Source: Furfurilactobacillus siliginis (GTDB taxonomy: Bacteria > Bacillota > Bacilli > Lactobacillales > Lactobacillaceae). From it: a stretch of DNA of 64,000 bases. Location: the NCBI RefSeq assembly GCF_001437435.1, contig NZ_JQCB01000001.1, forward strand, positions 206,974 to 270,973. The letters are read 5' to 3'. Shown piece after piece: positions 25,927 to 35,153 of this stretch (its first letter is position 1; each line of letters starts with the position of its first letter). The translations under genes were made by a program, and so were the position numbers. The notes under the pieces were generated by a model, which saw only the letters and a list, made by a program, of their open reading frames with translations, was not told the DNA's origin and ran no database searches.

Positions 25927-27246
25927 TTATTTAGATTGATCTGCTAGCTGCGTGTTACTTTCGCTAAGCGTGATGTCTCCTGACTTAAGCTCACCATCAC
26001 GGTAATACTTCACGGAAACTTTATCACCGACCTTATGATCGTACAAGACATCCCGTAAGTCTGCTTGCGAACTAACCTTCTTACCATCAATCTCGGTAAT
26101 CACATCATACTTCTTTAAATCAGCCTTCTGAGCAGCTGAACCATCATAGATTTTCATCAAAACCACACCGCCGGTTACACTGCTTGGCAGCTTCAATGTA
26201 TCTTTTTGGCTATTGCTATCAACATTCGATAAATCAACTAAACCAACACCTAATGCTGGACGAACGACTTTACCGTTCGTAATCAATTGATTAATGATGG
26301 AAACCACTTCATTAGAAGGAATGGCAAAACCGATACCTTCAACAGAAGTTCCGTTACCAGAGGACGCCAACTTCATCGAGTTAATCCCGATTACTTGTCC
26401 GGCCAAGTTAACCAAAGCACCACCAGAGTTCCCAGGGTTAATGGCAGCATCCGTTTGAATGACTGTGGCATCCCCTGTTTGCTTACCTGATTCGTCGTTT
26501 ACAGGCACGGTCCGTTTCTTCGCGGAGATAATCCCTTGCGTAACCGATGTCGCGTACTCTGATCCTAATGGTGAACCGATGGCCAGGACAGATTGCCCTG
26601 CTTGAATGGCTGAGGAATCTCCGAACTGCGCTACGGTCTTAATGTTGTCGGAATCAACGCGAATGACGGCTAAATCTGTCGTCGCATCAGAGCCAACCAG
26701 TTTCCCACTAACCTTTTTCCCGTTACTTAAGATGATTTCTAACGCACTGGAACCAGAAACAACGTGATTATTCGTCACGATGTAAGCATCTTTGCCTGAC
26801 TTCTTATAAACAACACCAGAACCTTCGCTCGCCGTTTGCAAACTGTTGCTATCACTGTCACTCGATTTTTCTGACGACTGACCACCGCCGCCAAAGATAC
26901 CGTACAAGCCATCACTACCACTACTATTAGATGACTGCTTTTGCATATTCACAACAGATACCACGGCACCTTTTACATTACTAAACGCCTTGGTCGCATC
27001 AGAGTTCGTTTTCACGGTCACATTTGATACTTTGGTCGTACCATTTTTATAAGATGTATCACCGTTATTATGGTTTAACGCAGACGCACCACCATAGGCA
27101 ATACCACCACCAAGTAAACCGGCTACTAAGCCGACTACGGCAACTTTGATCAGACCTTTATTTTTACCTGGGCGCTTTGGTTCCTGCCCTGGCATTTGAT
27201 TATTCGTATTGTTATAGTCCATAAACACTTGCGGAAAATCCCGCAT
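25927..27246 (-). CDS. htrA: HtrA/DegP-like surface serine protease
   Basis: Up to 439 aa membrane-anchored quality-control protease. A basic N-terminus (PKRPGKNKG) precedes a single TM segment (about 32-56), then a Ser/Gly-rich linker, a trypsin-like domain with His161 (TNNHVV), Asp191 (TTDLAVI) and Ser274 (GNSGGA), and a PDZ domain near 335-425. The start is uncertain: GAGGAGG abuts the first ATG (27246), while an ATG at 27222 lies beyond a small hairpin GCGG-GATTTT-CCGC. htrA lies beside rlmH as in streptococci; a non-Wal accessory block separates it from walJ here. Confidence 0.95.
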   Translation of the reverse strand: MRDFPQVFMDYNNTNNQMPGQEPKRPGKNKGLIKVAVVGLVAGLLGGGIAYGGASALNHNNGDTSYKNGTTKVSNVTVKTNSDATKAFSNVKGAVVSVVNMQKQSSNSSGSDGLYGIFGGGGQSSEKSSDSDSNSLQTASEGSGVVYKKSGKDAYIVTNNHVVSGSSALEIILSNGKKVSGKLVGSDATTDLAVIRVDSDNIKTVAQFGDSSAIQAGQSVLAIGSPLGSEYATSVTQGIISAKKRTVPVNDESGKQTGDATVIQTDAAINPGNSGGALVNLAGQVIGINSMKLASSGNGTSVEGIGFAIPSNEVVSIINQLITNGKVVRPALGVGLVDLSNVDSNSQKDTLKLPSSVTGGVVLMKIYDGSAAQKADLKKYDVITEIDGKKVSSQADLRDVLYDHKVGDKVSVKYYRDGELKSGDITLSESNTQLADQSK

Positions 27247-27348
27247 CCTCCTCGTTGTTTAATCAACTCATTGTTTCCATTATACATGGCGAACTTAAAG
27301 TCGGCTTAAACCGTGCCCTTTAACAGACATTTTTTTGAGTAGGCAGTA

Positions 27349-27364
27349 CGTTTCACGTGAAACT
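27349..27364. promoter_or_regulatory. parS-like palindrome (CACGTG core)
   Basis: CGTTTCACGTGAAACT keeps the 14-bp parS core with both outer bases changed. It overlaps the stop codon of the downstream ABM gene. Confidence 0.6.
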
Positions 27365-27659
27365 AGGCATCCTTTGGCAATTCACGAAAGACTTTCACGT
27401 CCATTTCACCATTTAATAATGGGTCAACATCCTTCAAGAAGGTCGTAAAGTGAACTGCCTCATGATGCGCATCTAGACCAGCTTGATCAACATACTGTTC
27501 AACAAACATAAATGTTCCGGCTTGTTCAACAGACTGGTACATGTCGTAGCGCAAATTACCGCCTTCCGTTCGTGTACCATCAATCAGTTGCTTGGCGAGT
27601 TTTAAATATTCTTGAACCGCCGACTCTTTAACAAATACTGTTGCATTAATCGTAATCAT
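27363..27659 (-). CDS. Antibiotic biosynthesis monooxygenase (ABM)-domain protein
   Basis: 98 aa single-domain dimeric alpha+beta barrel of the ABM/YgiN type: INATVFVKE, LRYDMYQSVEQAGTFMFVEQ and AHHEAVHFTTFL. Relatives include quinol monooxygenase YgiN. It is paralogous to the gene immediately upstream and belongs to an SDR-ABM-ABM operon beside an HxlR regulator, suggesting a role in quinone or electrophile detoxification. Confidence 0.88.
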   Translation of the reverse strand: MITINATVFVKESAVQEYLKLAKQLIDGTRTEGGNLRYDMYQSVEQAGTFMFVEQYVDQAGLDAHHEAVHFTTFLKDVDPLLNGEMDVKVFRELPKDA

Positions 27660-27670
27660 GTTACTTCCTC

Positions 27671-27973
27671 CTAGTTTGTGGCACCTTCGCCATCAAAGAT
27701 CATGACATCCATCGGTGCATTTGTGATTGGCGCAAGCGCCCTTAAAAATTCTTGAAAATGCACACTATCACGATGCGCGATAATCGCTGCTTGATCTGCG
27801 TAAACTTCAACGAATACAAAGTCACTGGCACAATCTGTACTGTGATATAAATCAAATCGCGCGTTTCCACTTTCAGCACGAGCGGCTGGTATTAAAGCAT
27901 GCGCAGCAGTCATAAACTGTGCTTCCTGACCAGGTTGTACATGAACGGTTGCATCTACTGTCTTCATTTCCAC
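27671..27973 (-). CDS. ABM-domain protein, paralogue
   Basis: 100 aa, same fold as the next gene downstream (DATVHVQPGQE, ARFDLYHSTDCASDFVFVEV, AHRDSVHFQEFL). The tandem paralogues may form a heterodimer; that is inference. It lies 7 bp after the SDR gene, in one transcript. Confidence 0.88.
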   Translation of the reverse strand: MEMKTVDATVHVQPGQEAQFMTAAHALIPAARAESGNARFDLYHSTDCASDFVFVEVYADQAAIIAHRDSVHFQEFLRALAPITNAPMDVMIFDGEGATN

Positions 27974-27980
27974 TTTCCTC

Positions 27981-28730
27981 CTAGTAATCGCGCTGTGCCG
28001 TTGCTCGCAGAATCACTTCATTGATGCCAACATGCGTCGGAGTATCAATACTGTAGATAACTGCTTGAGCAACATCACTAGCTGTGAGTCCTTCATCCTG
28101 TTCACTTTTTAAAACAGCGGCTCGTAATGCTGGATCAGAAATGGTCTGCGCTAAACCAGTTTGGGCGTGCCCTGGGGAAATCAACGTTGACTTGATGTTA
28201 TGACCAACTTCTTCAACACGTAATCCTTCCATGACTGCTCGCATCGCGTATTTAGTTGCCGAATAGACCGCAGAGCCAGCGCCAACGAAATGTCCCGCAA
28301 CCGAATCCGTTGTGATAATTTGCCCGCCGTCCTGTGCCTCCATCAATGGTAAGACTGCTTTAATTCCATACAGCGCGCCACGCAGATTGATATCAATCAT
28401 TGCGTCCCACTCACTGACTTTCCCATCACGCAAAGGTGAAACGGGCATTAAACCAGCGTTATTAAAGAGCACATCAATCCGCGTAAATCGTTGTTTCGCA
28501 AACGCAATGAGCGCTTCAACTGAACTCAACTTGGTCACATCAGTAACTTTATACGCTACCTCAGCACCAAATGTTTGAGTTAGCTCATCAGCTAGGTCAC
28601 GCAATGCGTCCTCTCGTCGCGCAGCCAAAACGATCTTTGCTTGGCGCTTGGCCAATTGACGGGCAGTTTCTTTACCAATCCCACTTGATGCTCCGGTAAT
28701 GACGACGACTTTTCCGTGAATGTTATCCAT
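27981..28730 (-). CDS. Short-chain dehydrogenase/reductase
   Basis: 249 aa from the ATG at 28730 (AGGAGG 9 nt upstream). Cofactor motif TGASSGIG, NNAG, and catalytic Ser/Tyr/Lys in TTDSVAGHF and YSATKYA. It is first in the operon with the two ABM proteins, divergent from an HxlR regulator; its substrate is probably a carbonyl or quinone. Confidence 0.9.
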   Translation of the reverse strand: MDNIHGKVVVITGASSGIGKETARQLAKRQAKIVLAARREDALRDLADELTQTFGAEVAYKVTDVTKLSSVEALIAFAKQRFTRIDVLFNNAGLMPVSPLRDGKVSEWDAMIDINLRGALYGIKAVLPLMEAQDGGQIITTDSVAGHFVGAGSAVYSATKYAMRAVMEGLRVEEVGHNIKSTLISPGHAQTGLAQTISDPALRAAVLKSEQDEGLTASDVAQAVIYSIDTPTHVGINEVILRATAQRDY

Positions 28731-28814
28731 TGTGTAATGCCTCCTTGTCCTTAATGACAAGACTCAGTTTACAAGGATTTCATCGACAAACAATTACGCA
28801 CTTTGACCTAACTA

Positions 28815-28832
28815 ACGTACTTTCAAGTAAGT
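28815..28832. promoter_or_regulatory. Candidate HxlR operator
   Basis: ACGTACTTTCAAGTAAGT is an imperfect palindrome (14 of 18 positions symmetric) in the shared region between the SDR and HxlR genes. Confidence 0.45.
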
Positions 28833-28932
28833 CTTTCGCCATCATTGACGTTACCCGCCCCAATCTTTTTTAATTTATTTTCTCGGGCAGATGGTGTAGC
28901 ATTCTTTCCAGAACATTAAAGGGGAATCCACC

Positions 28933-29313
28933 ATGAGTGAAACAGAGACAATCTATAAAAACGGTGTCCAAGCGACGTTAGCGGTAATGGGTAACAAATG
29001 GAAGCCGCTTATTTTATGTCACTTAGGCCACGGTCCCTTACGGACTGCCGACATTCGCCGGAACGTGACCGGTATTTCGCCCAAGGTCCTCACGGAACAA
29101 CTGCGCGAACTTGAAACAGATGGAATCATTACCCGAAAAGTCTTTAATGAGGTGCCACCGCACGTTGAATACTCGATTACAGAGTATGGCAAGACGTTAA
29201 ACGGTGTCTTAATCGCTATGTCCGAATGGGGCGAGGATCGCATCAAGGTTCTAAAAGCACAGGGGCAAAATGCGAGTCTGTTATTTCCCGATCACGAAGG
29301 TTATGAAAACTAG
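28933..29313 (+). CDS. HxlR-family regulator
   Basis: 126 aa. HxlR winged helix: AVMGNKWKPLILCHLGHGPL, ISPKVLTEQLRELETDGII, VPPHVEYSITEYGKTL. Cys37 (LILCHL) stands where redox-sensing relatives such as HypR or YodB may carry a Cys, though their sensing Cys is usually nearer the N-terminus. It is divergent from the SDR-ABM operon it probably represses. Confidence 0.92.
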   Translation: MSETETIYKNGVQATLAVMGNKWKPLILCHLGHGPLRTADIRRNVTGISPKVLTEQLRELETDGIITRKVFNEVPPHVEYSITEYGKTLNGVLIAMSEWGEDRIKVLKAQGQNASLLFPDHEGYEN

Positions 29314-29322
29314 CTTAGACAC

Positions 29323-29358
29323 AAAAAGGATTGTCGATTTTGATCGACAATCCTTTTA
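29323..29358. terminator. Bidirectional terminator
   Basis: AAAAGGATTGTCGAT/ATCGACAATCCTTTT, between the HxlR gene and the convergent permease gene. Confidence 0.93.
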
Positions 29359-29369
29359 ATTTACGTTAA

Positions 29370-30239
29370 TTATGCCGCCATGTTCCCAATCACAATGCCA
29401 CCGACAACGACTAATACGAGCCCAATCACAGTCCATACTAATCCGCGTGGTGTCCGTCGTTCATGCAACACGACGATGCCGCCAATCGTTGCTAAAACAA
29501 CGTTCATTTGTGACAACGTGAAGCCAGTTGCGACTCCATTTCGCTGTGCAGAAATCAGGTACGTTAGCGCAGCAATTGAAAATACTAATCCATCCAGTAA
29601 GCTTAGCCAAGTAACTTTTTCACTCAAGACTTTTGGACCAGCCGTGAATAACGCTAACAACAACGCCATTAACGCCATCCCCAAACCTTGTGGTAAAAAT
29701 CCTTGCCAACCTGAAACATTAGCCAATCGCGGTAGTGCTGAATAAGCAACGTATCCAATCGTCGACAAAACAAAGATGGCAACCGTTGGCCATACCGACT
29801 GTGTACGTGCTTCATTACCACGTTTCTTGCCATCTAAAGTTGTCAATACAATACCAACCACGATGATGACCAAAGCGATAAAACCAACTAAGCGTTCAAC
29901 GGAACCACCCCATTCGCCAAAGGCTAAGACACCAAGTAATGATGTCCCAACTAACTGTAGGCCAGTTGAAATTGGCATCGCCTTTGACACACCAACACGT
30001 TGAAAGGCCATGTACTGCAGGTACTGTCCTACTGCCCAGGCAGCACCAGACAATACCGTCAGCCAAAACTGACCAGTCGTCGTAGTTGGCCGCATAAATA
30101 ACCACACGATAATAGAAACTAAGAACGTCCCAAAAGTCGTTCCTAAAATCTGGTTAACTGGTCGTCCGCCAACTTTGGTCACCACAATGGGTAAAATCCC
30201 CCATGCGATGGCCGGAATTAAACCAATAATAATGTTCAT
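29370..30239 (-). CDS. glcU: Glucose uptake permease, GRP family
   Basis: 289 aa from the ATG at 30239 (GGAGG upstream), ten predicted TM segments in two repeated halves typical of the GRP/DMT superfamily. It opens MNIIIGLIPAIAWGILPIVV and ends LVVVGGIVIGNMAA. GlcU relatives import glucose by proton symport without phosphorylation. It lies directly after a glucose dehydrogenase gene, the same pairing as glcU-gdh in Bacillus. Confidence 0.88.
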   Translation of the reverse strand: MNIIIGLIPAIAWGILPIVVTKVGGRPVNQILGTTFGTFLVSIIVWLFMRPTTTTGQFWLTVLSGAAWAVGQYLQYMAFQRVGVSKAMPISTGLQLVGTSLLGVLAFGEWGGSVERLVGFIALVIIVVGIVLTTLDGKKRGNEARTQSVWPTVAIFVLSTIGYVAYSALPRLANVSGWQGFLPQGLGMALMALLLALFTAGPKVLSEKVTWLSLLDGLVFSIAALTYLISAQRNGVATGFTLSQMNVVLATIGGIVVLHERRTPRGLVWTVIGLVLVVVGGIVIGNMAA

Positions 30240-30265
30240 TTTAGCCTCCAATGGTTAGTCGATGA

Positions 30266-31069
<804 letters not shown>

Positions 31070-32257
31070 TTACATTTTCTTTTCAAAGCCTTCCATTGGC
31101 GCCACAGAGTTCGTGTAGTCAACGATTGGCTCAGGATCATCAGTAAAGTGCATCACGGAATAGAAGGCACCCTTCAAGTAGTGTTGCATAGCCACTGGAA
31201 TGGCGAGTTCGCTCATTTCAAATGGTGAAATCTTGTAGCGAACACTAGCGGCATCGTCACTGGTAACCTTTTGATACCAGTGTGGTTCGCGGATCATTTC
31301 ACGTCCGATAGCCGCGAAACTAGCGCCTTCGTTCAGGACCTTTTCAGCATCTTCTGGCCGTTCAATTGACCCAACACTGATCAGTGGCTTCCGGTCCGCT
31401 AATTGCTTCAAAATCTTAGTCAAAATAGGTTCTGTATCGTTCTTATCGTTTAATGATGTCCGCCATGCGGAACCCATTGACGTGTGTAAGTAATCCACAT
31501 CCGACGTTGCCAAATTTTCAACGAAAGCTAGCGTATCGGCTAAGCGAATTCCTGGCTCTTCCAGCTCCTCAGGTGAAATCCGGTAACCAAGTAAAAACTC
31601 ACCGTTCGTTTCCTGGGCAATAACATCATGGACTTTAGCAATAACTGCATTGGCAAACCCCATCCGTGCTTGCTGATCGCCACCCCATTTATCATCACGA
31701 CGATTTGAATGTGGTGAATAGAACTGTTGCAGCAAGTAAGTGTTGGCACCATGTAATTCAACGCCATCAAAACCAGCTTGAATTGCACGCTTTGTTGCTG
31801 CACCAAAGGCTTCAATAATGTCATCGACCTCTGCTGCCGTTAACGCTCGTGGTGTTTCGGCGTCTGCAGGGCGATTTGGTTTCACAGCACTGGCACTCAC
31901 TGTTTGCTCACCGCGAAGGATCTGCGAATTTGATTTCCGCCCTGCATGGAAAATCTGAAGAATCGCCTTTGTTCCATTGCGCTTAATGCCCCGCGCTAAT
32001 TCAGCTAAACCTTCAATGTCACTGTCATCTGCAATTGACAGTTCACCTTCAAATCCCTTACCACCATCAACAACATTGGCAACTTCAGCCACGATCATGC
32101 CGACGCCACCGGCACGTAAGCGGTAGTAATCAACTTCCTCATTAGTCACGTGACCATCGTAGTAACTCGACATCGTAGTTGTCGGTGCCATCACAATTCT
32201 ATTTTTAATCGTGACGCCATTGGCAAACGTGTAGGGTGCTTCAAATTTATAAGTCAT
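31070..32257 (-). CDS. NADH-dependent flavin oxidoreductase, old yellow enzyme type
   Basis: 395 aa from the ATG at 32257 (GGAAGG upstream). FMN-binding TIM barrel: RIVMAPTTT, LQIFHAGRKSN, FDGVELHGANTYLLQQFYSP with HSNRRDD, and ISVGSIERPEDAEKVL. It lacks the C-terminal Fe-S and NADH domains of dienoyl-CoA reductases. It should reduce activated alkenes, quinones or nitro groups. First gene of the OYE-gdh-glcU operon. Confidence 0.92.
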   Translation of the reverse strand: MTYKFEAPYTFANGVTIKNRIVMAPTTTMSSYYDGHVTNEEVDYYRLRAGGVGMIVAEVANVVDGGKGFEGELSIADDSDIEGLAELARGIKRNGTKAILQIFHAGRKSNSQILRGEQTVSASAVKPNRPADAETPRALTAAEVDDIIEAFGAATKRAIQAGFDGVELHGANTYLLQQFYSPHSNRRDDKWGGDQQARMGFANAVIAKVHDVIAQETNGEFLLGYRISPEELEEPGIRLADTLAFVENLATSDVDYLHTSMGSAWRTSLNDKNDTEPILTKILKQLADRKPLISVGSIERPEDAEKVLNEGASFAAIGREMIREPHWYQKVTSDDAASVRYKISPFEMSELAIPVAMQHYLKGAFYSVMHFTDDPEPIVDYTNSVAPMEGFEKKM

Positions 32258-32339
32258 GGTAAACCTTCCTTTTCTCAGTTGATGAATCATAGTGTACAAG
32301 CGGTTGCGCAAACAGAAAATAAGGCACTTTTTTGTTCCC

Positions 32340-32651
32340 TTACCTTTTCTTTGAGGATTGATGTTCACCCCATTGCGACATGCTGCTGATCACGTCTTGC
32401 AATGACCGGCCTAATCCAGTTAGCCGACAGTACACGCCATGAGCACGACAGATACCGACTGATACAACACCCTGCCGCCATAATGTCATGACTCGCCATA
32501 CAAACTGGCTAGGTGTTTGCACTGGTAAAAGCTGATACATCGTACAAAGACTCTTTGGCCCCGTCAGTAAATCCGCCACAATCAATGGTTTACTCGTATC
32601 ATTTAAAAGTTGCAGCGTAACCTCTAACCCGGTTGGCTTTGTTTGCATCAT
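32340..32651 (-). CDS. Divergent HxlR-like regulator
   Basis: 103 aa. The C-terminal GVYCRLTGLGRSLQDVISSMSQWGEH aligns with HxlR, but the N-terminal GxKWK signature is degenerate (NDTSKPLIVADLLTGPKSL) and three cysteines are present (Cys36 and two later). It sits upstream of the OYE operon on the same strand and downstream of a canonical HxlR gene. It may be a functional redox sensor or a decaying duplicate. Confidence 0.7.
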   Translation of the reverse strand: MMQTKPTGLEVTLQLLNDTSKPLIVADLLTGPKSLCTMYQLLPVQTPSQFVWRVMTLWRQGVVSVGICRAHGVYCRLTGLGRSLQDVISSMSQWGEHQSSKKR

Positions 32652-32700
32652 TGACCGCCTCCTTAATTGATAAGATGTAGTCTACGAGAGCTGAAGACAC

Positions 32701-32732
32701 AAAAAAAGAAGGCACTTATTTGTGCCTTCTTC
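32701..32732 (-). terminator. Terminator of the upstream HxlR gene
   Basis: AGAAGGCAC/GTGCCTTCT with seven T on the minus strand. Confidence 0.9.
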
Positions 32733-32742
32733 GAAACATTCA

Positions 32743-33135
32743 TTAACTTGCCGGACTTAATAGATCGTTATAGCCACTATGATCAGCATTCAAAACAGTC
32801 GCAGGTTCCCCCGCTTCATTTAACTGCTCAATGCGCTGTTCACCCCATTCAGACATCTGAACTAGAATCTGCCCCAACGTCCGACCAAACGGTGTCAGCT
32901 CATACGTTACACAAAATGGTGCTTTGGTGCCATGAACAGAGCGTGTGATAATGTCATCACTTTCAAGTTCACGTAATTGCTGTGTTAAAACCTTTTGTGT
33001 GATGTTCGGAATGTCGCGACGCAGTTCACTACTACGCTGTGTGTGCTTACCTAAATGGCATAGGATAATTGGCTTCCATTTCCCACCAATCACTTCAAGT
33101 GTTGCCTCAACGCCAATGTTATACGTCTTTGCCAC
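32743..33135 (-). CDS. HxlR-family regulator
   Basis: 130 aa from GTG at 33135 (GAGGGGG 7 nt upstream). Canonical motifs: EVIGGKWKPIILCHLGKHTQ, ITQKVLTQQLRELESDDII, APFCVTYELTPFGRTL. A palindrome TTATGAT-AACC-ATCATAA (33156-33173) just upstream is a likely autoregulatory site. With the next HxlR gene and the OYE operon it forms an electrophile-response cluster. Confidence 0.9.
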   Translation of the reverse strand: MAKTYNIGVEATLEVIGGKWKPIILCHLGKHTQRSSELRRDIPNITQKVLTQQLRELESDDIITRSVHGTKAPFCVTYELTPFGRTLGQILVQMSEWGEQRIEQLNEAGEPATVLNADHSGYNDLLSPAS

Positions 33136-33229
33136 AATTATGCCCCCTCGATAATTTATGATAACCATCATAATCACCACAACTATCTTTGGCTAGTAGG
33201 CACTTTTCGGTAACTGATACGAAACGACC

Positions 33230-33277
33230 AAAAACGCGGTAATCAGCGAAAGATAAACTTTCGGAGATCACCGCGTC
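33230..33277 (-). terminator. Terminator of walJ
   Basis: ACGCGGTGATCTCCGAAAG pairs with CTTTCGCTGATTACCGCGT, then TTTTTGG on the minus strand. Confidence 0.93.
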
Positions 33278-33282
33278 TGGTA

Positions 33283-33298
33283 TGTTTCACATGAAACA
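33283..33298. promoter_or_regulatory. parS-like palindrome (CACATG variant)
   Basis: TGTTTCACATGAAACA, directly abutting the walJ stop codon and before its terminator. Confidence 0.6.
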
Positions 33299-34087
33299 TT
33301 ATAGTGTCATCAAATCAGTAGCTGAATCTGGCTCTGTATCAAAGATATGGAAGTCATGCTCCACACCAAAATCATGTTCTTGCATCATTGAGGCCACCGT
33401 TAAGTGTGCCAAACTTTGCATGTTATTCTCCTGACTTAAATGCCCCAGGAAAATCCGTTTCGTGTTGTTACCGACAACTTGCATTAAGGCGTTGGCGCCA
33501 TCCTCGTTCGATAAATGCCCAGTATCGCCTAAGATTCGTTGCTTCAACGACCATGGATAAGCGCCCATCCGCAGCATTTCCATATCATGATTACATTCAA
33601 ATAAATACGCATCTGCATTTTTAATTACGCCAGCCATGCGTTCAGACACATAGCCAGTATCTGTCAAGACAACGAAGGATTTACCATCATGATGTAATTC
33701 ATAGAATTGTGGATCAACCGCATCATGCGAAACTGGAAAACTCTGCACATCCAGGTCACCTAACGATTGAATTTCGCCGGCTTCTAACGAAAATTTTTGA
33801 TCAAGGGGGATTTTACCAACCTTATCGTTGATTGCATCCCAGGTTTTTTCATTGGCGTACACATTGATGCCATACTTACGAGCCAAAACACCGACGCCCT
33901 TTGCATGATCAGTATGTTCATGGGTCACAAACAGACTGTCGACATCGTTTAAATCCCGACCGATTTGCTGCATCAATCCAGCAATCTTTTTTCCAGACAA
34001 ACCGGCATCAATTAGCACCTTGTGCGTCGGTGTCTCAATGTACGTCGTGTTTCCCGTACTGCCGCTGGCCAACACACTAATTTTCAT
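33299..34087 (-). CDS. walJ: WalJ (YycJ), metallo-beta-lactamase-fold exonuclease-like protein
   Basis: 262 aa from the ATG at 34087, which matches the usual family start (ISVLASGSTGN) and length. A TTG at 34135 has a better ribosome binding site (GGAG, 8 nt) and would add 16 residues. Metal ligands THEHTDH and later HHDG-type residues mark the RNase Z/exonuclease fold. WalJ is linked to coordination of cell division and replication with the WalRK system. It is separated from yycI by a terminator-like hairpin. Confidence 0.92.
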   Translation of the reverse strand: MKISVLASGSTGNTTYIETPTHKVLIDAGLSGKKIAGLMQQIGRDLNDVDSLFVTHEHTDHAKGVGVLARKYGINVYANEKTWDAINDKVGKIPLDQKFSLEAGEIQSLGDLDVQSFPVSHDAVDPQFYELHHDGKSFVVLTDTGYVSERMAGVIKNADAYLFECNHDMEMLRMGAYPWSLKQRILGDTGHLSNEDGANALMQVVGNNTKRIFLGHLSQENNMQSLAHLTVASMMQEHDFGVEHDFHIFDTEPDSATDLMTL

Positions 34088-34165
34088 GGCGTCAGTTGCT
34101 ACCGTTCCAGTTTGGTGATTACTTAAATCAATCAAAAGGCCATCTCCGTTTGCTTTACCCAAGTA

Positions 34166-34207
34166 TATAAAAACTACCACTCATCTTAACATGAAAACGA
34201 GTGGTAG
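34166..34207 (-). terminator. Hairpin between yycI and walJ
   Basis: CTACCACTC/GAGTGGTAG with a minus-strand tail TTTTTATATA. It may attenuate walJ relative to the upstream operon. Confidence 0.6.
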
Positions 34208-34227
34208 TTTAGAACTTGGATTTGAAA

Positions 34228-35139
34228 TTAGTTGCCTGAACTTGTGACGGTGAGGTTCTCATCATCATTTGTACCAGAATTCTTGGTTTGATCAGTAGCT
34301 GTCCCTGCATCCTTATTTACTTGTGTGGTAGAGTCTGTAGACTTCATCACGGCTCCAGTAAAGGCATTCACGCGTTTAATTACCACATTATCAGAACTCT
34401 TGGATTTAAGCGCAATAAACCACGTTGGCACATACACATTGTTGTCTGAAACCCGTAAGAGCCGCGAGTAGGAAAGTTTCGACCACAGTACCTTGGTATT
34501 ATTTGGCAGTTCATTATATTGATACAACCAAATCAATGCCTTCTGCTGACTGATTGTGGTCGTCTTTTCGCGCAATGTTTCGGGCTTAGTCACATATGTT
34601 TGTGTGTAACTCAATACCTGATTGCGTGCTCCCACTCGAAAACGCAATTGTGCCGATGGTGCCAAAATCGTTCCCGATGGTACTTTTTGAACATAAACGA
34701 CTTCATTTGCGGCGACCTTTGACAACTCGGGACTGTACACATATTCATTCCCGGCAATGACATTTGCGCCACTCTTGACGAAGCGGTTCAACTGCTTTTC
34801 AGGGTGCGTTTGTCCGACCGTTAGTGTCTGGTGCAGATAACTGGTCAGCTCGACAGTGTTATACCGAACGTCTTGATAAGTCAGATTTTCAGCGTTGGCA
34901 CGTAAATGAGGCAACCCTGTTTTCGTTGAAACATAGTAGCCCTCACCTTCCTTACTAGAAGGGGCTGTAAACGTAATCCCGTCGTTGCGCATTTCTCGTA
35001 AAACTGTTGTCGCTGAGTTTGTGCTTCGTGGTGCCGATTTTGTGACAGTTGAATCGCTTTGCTGCCATGACGCGAATAAAAAGACATCAATCGCCACAAA
35101 GGCAATCAAAAATATCCACTGAATGCGACGAAAATCCAT
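34228..35139 (-). CDS. yycI: YycI, membrane regulator of WalK
   Basis: 303 aa single-pass protein: one N-terminal TM (WIFLIAFVAIDVFLFASW, residues 8-25) and a large extracellular domain with the YycI fold (IALKSKSSDNVVIKRVNAFTG). The C-terminal tail is low-complexity Thr/Asp/Asn. YycI with YycH modulates WalK activity in the membrane. The start is 14 bp after the yycH stop, with AGGGG upstream. Confidence 0.92.
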   Translation of the reverse strand: MDFRRIQWIFLIAFVAIDVFLFASWQQSDSTVTKSAPRSTNSATTVLREMRNDGITFTAPSSKEGEGYYVSTKTGLPHLRANAENLTYQDVRYNTVELTSYLHQTLTVGQTHPEKQLNRFVKSGANVIAGNEYVYSPELSKVAANEVVYVQKVPSGTILAPSAQLRFRVGARNQVLSYTQTYVTKPETLREKTTTISQQKALIWLYQYNELPNNTKVLWSKLSYSRLLRVSDNNVYVPTWFIALKSKSSDNVVIKRVNAFTGAVMKSTDSTTQVNKDAGTATDQTKNSGTNDDENLTVTSSGN

Positions 35140-35153
35140 CGAACCCCTCCTTT

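Noticed and set aside
29380..29745. 121-codon open frame antisense to glcU
   Set aside because: Antisense shadow; no ribosome binding site and no homology likeness.
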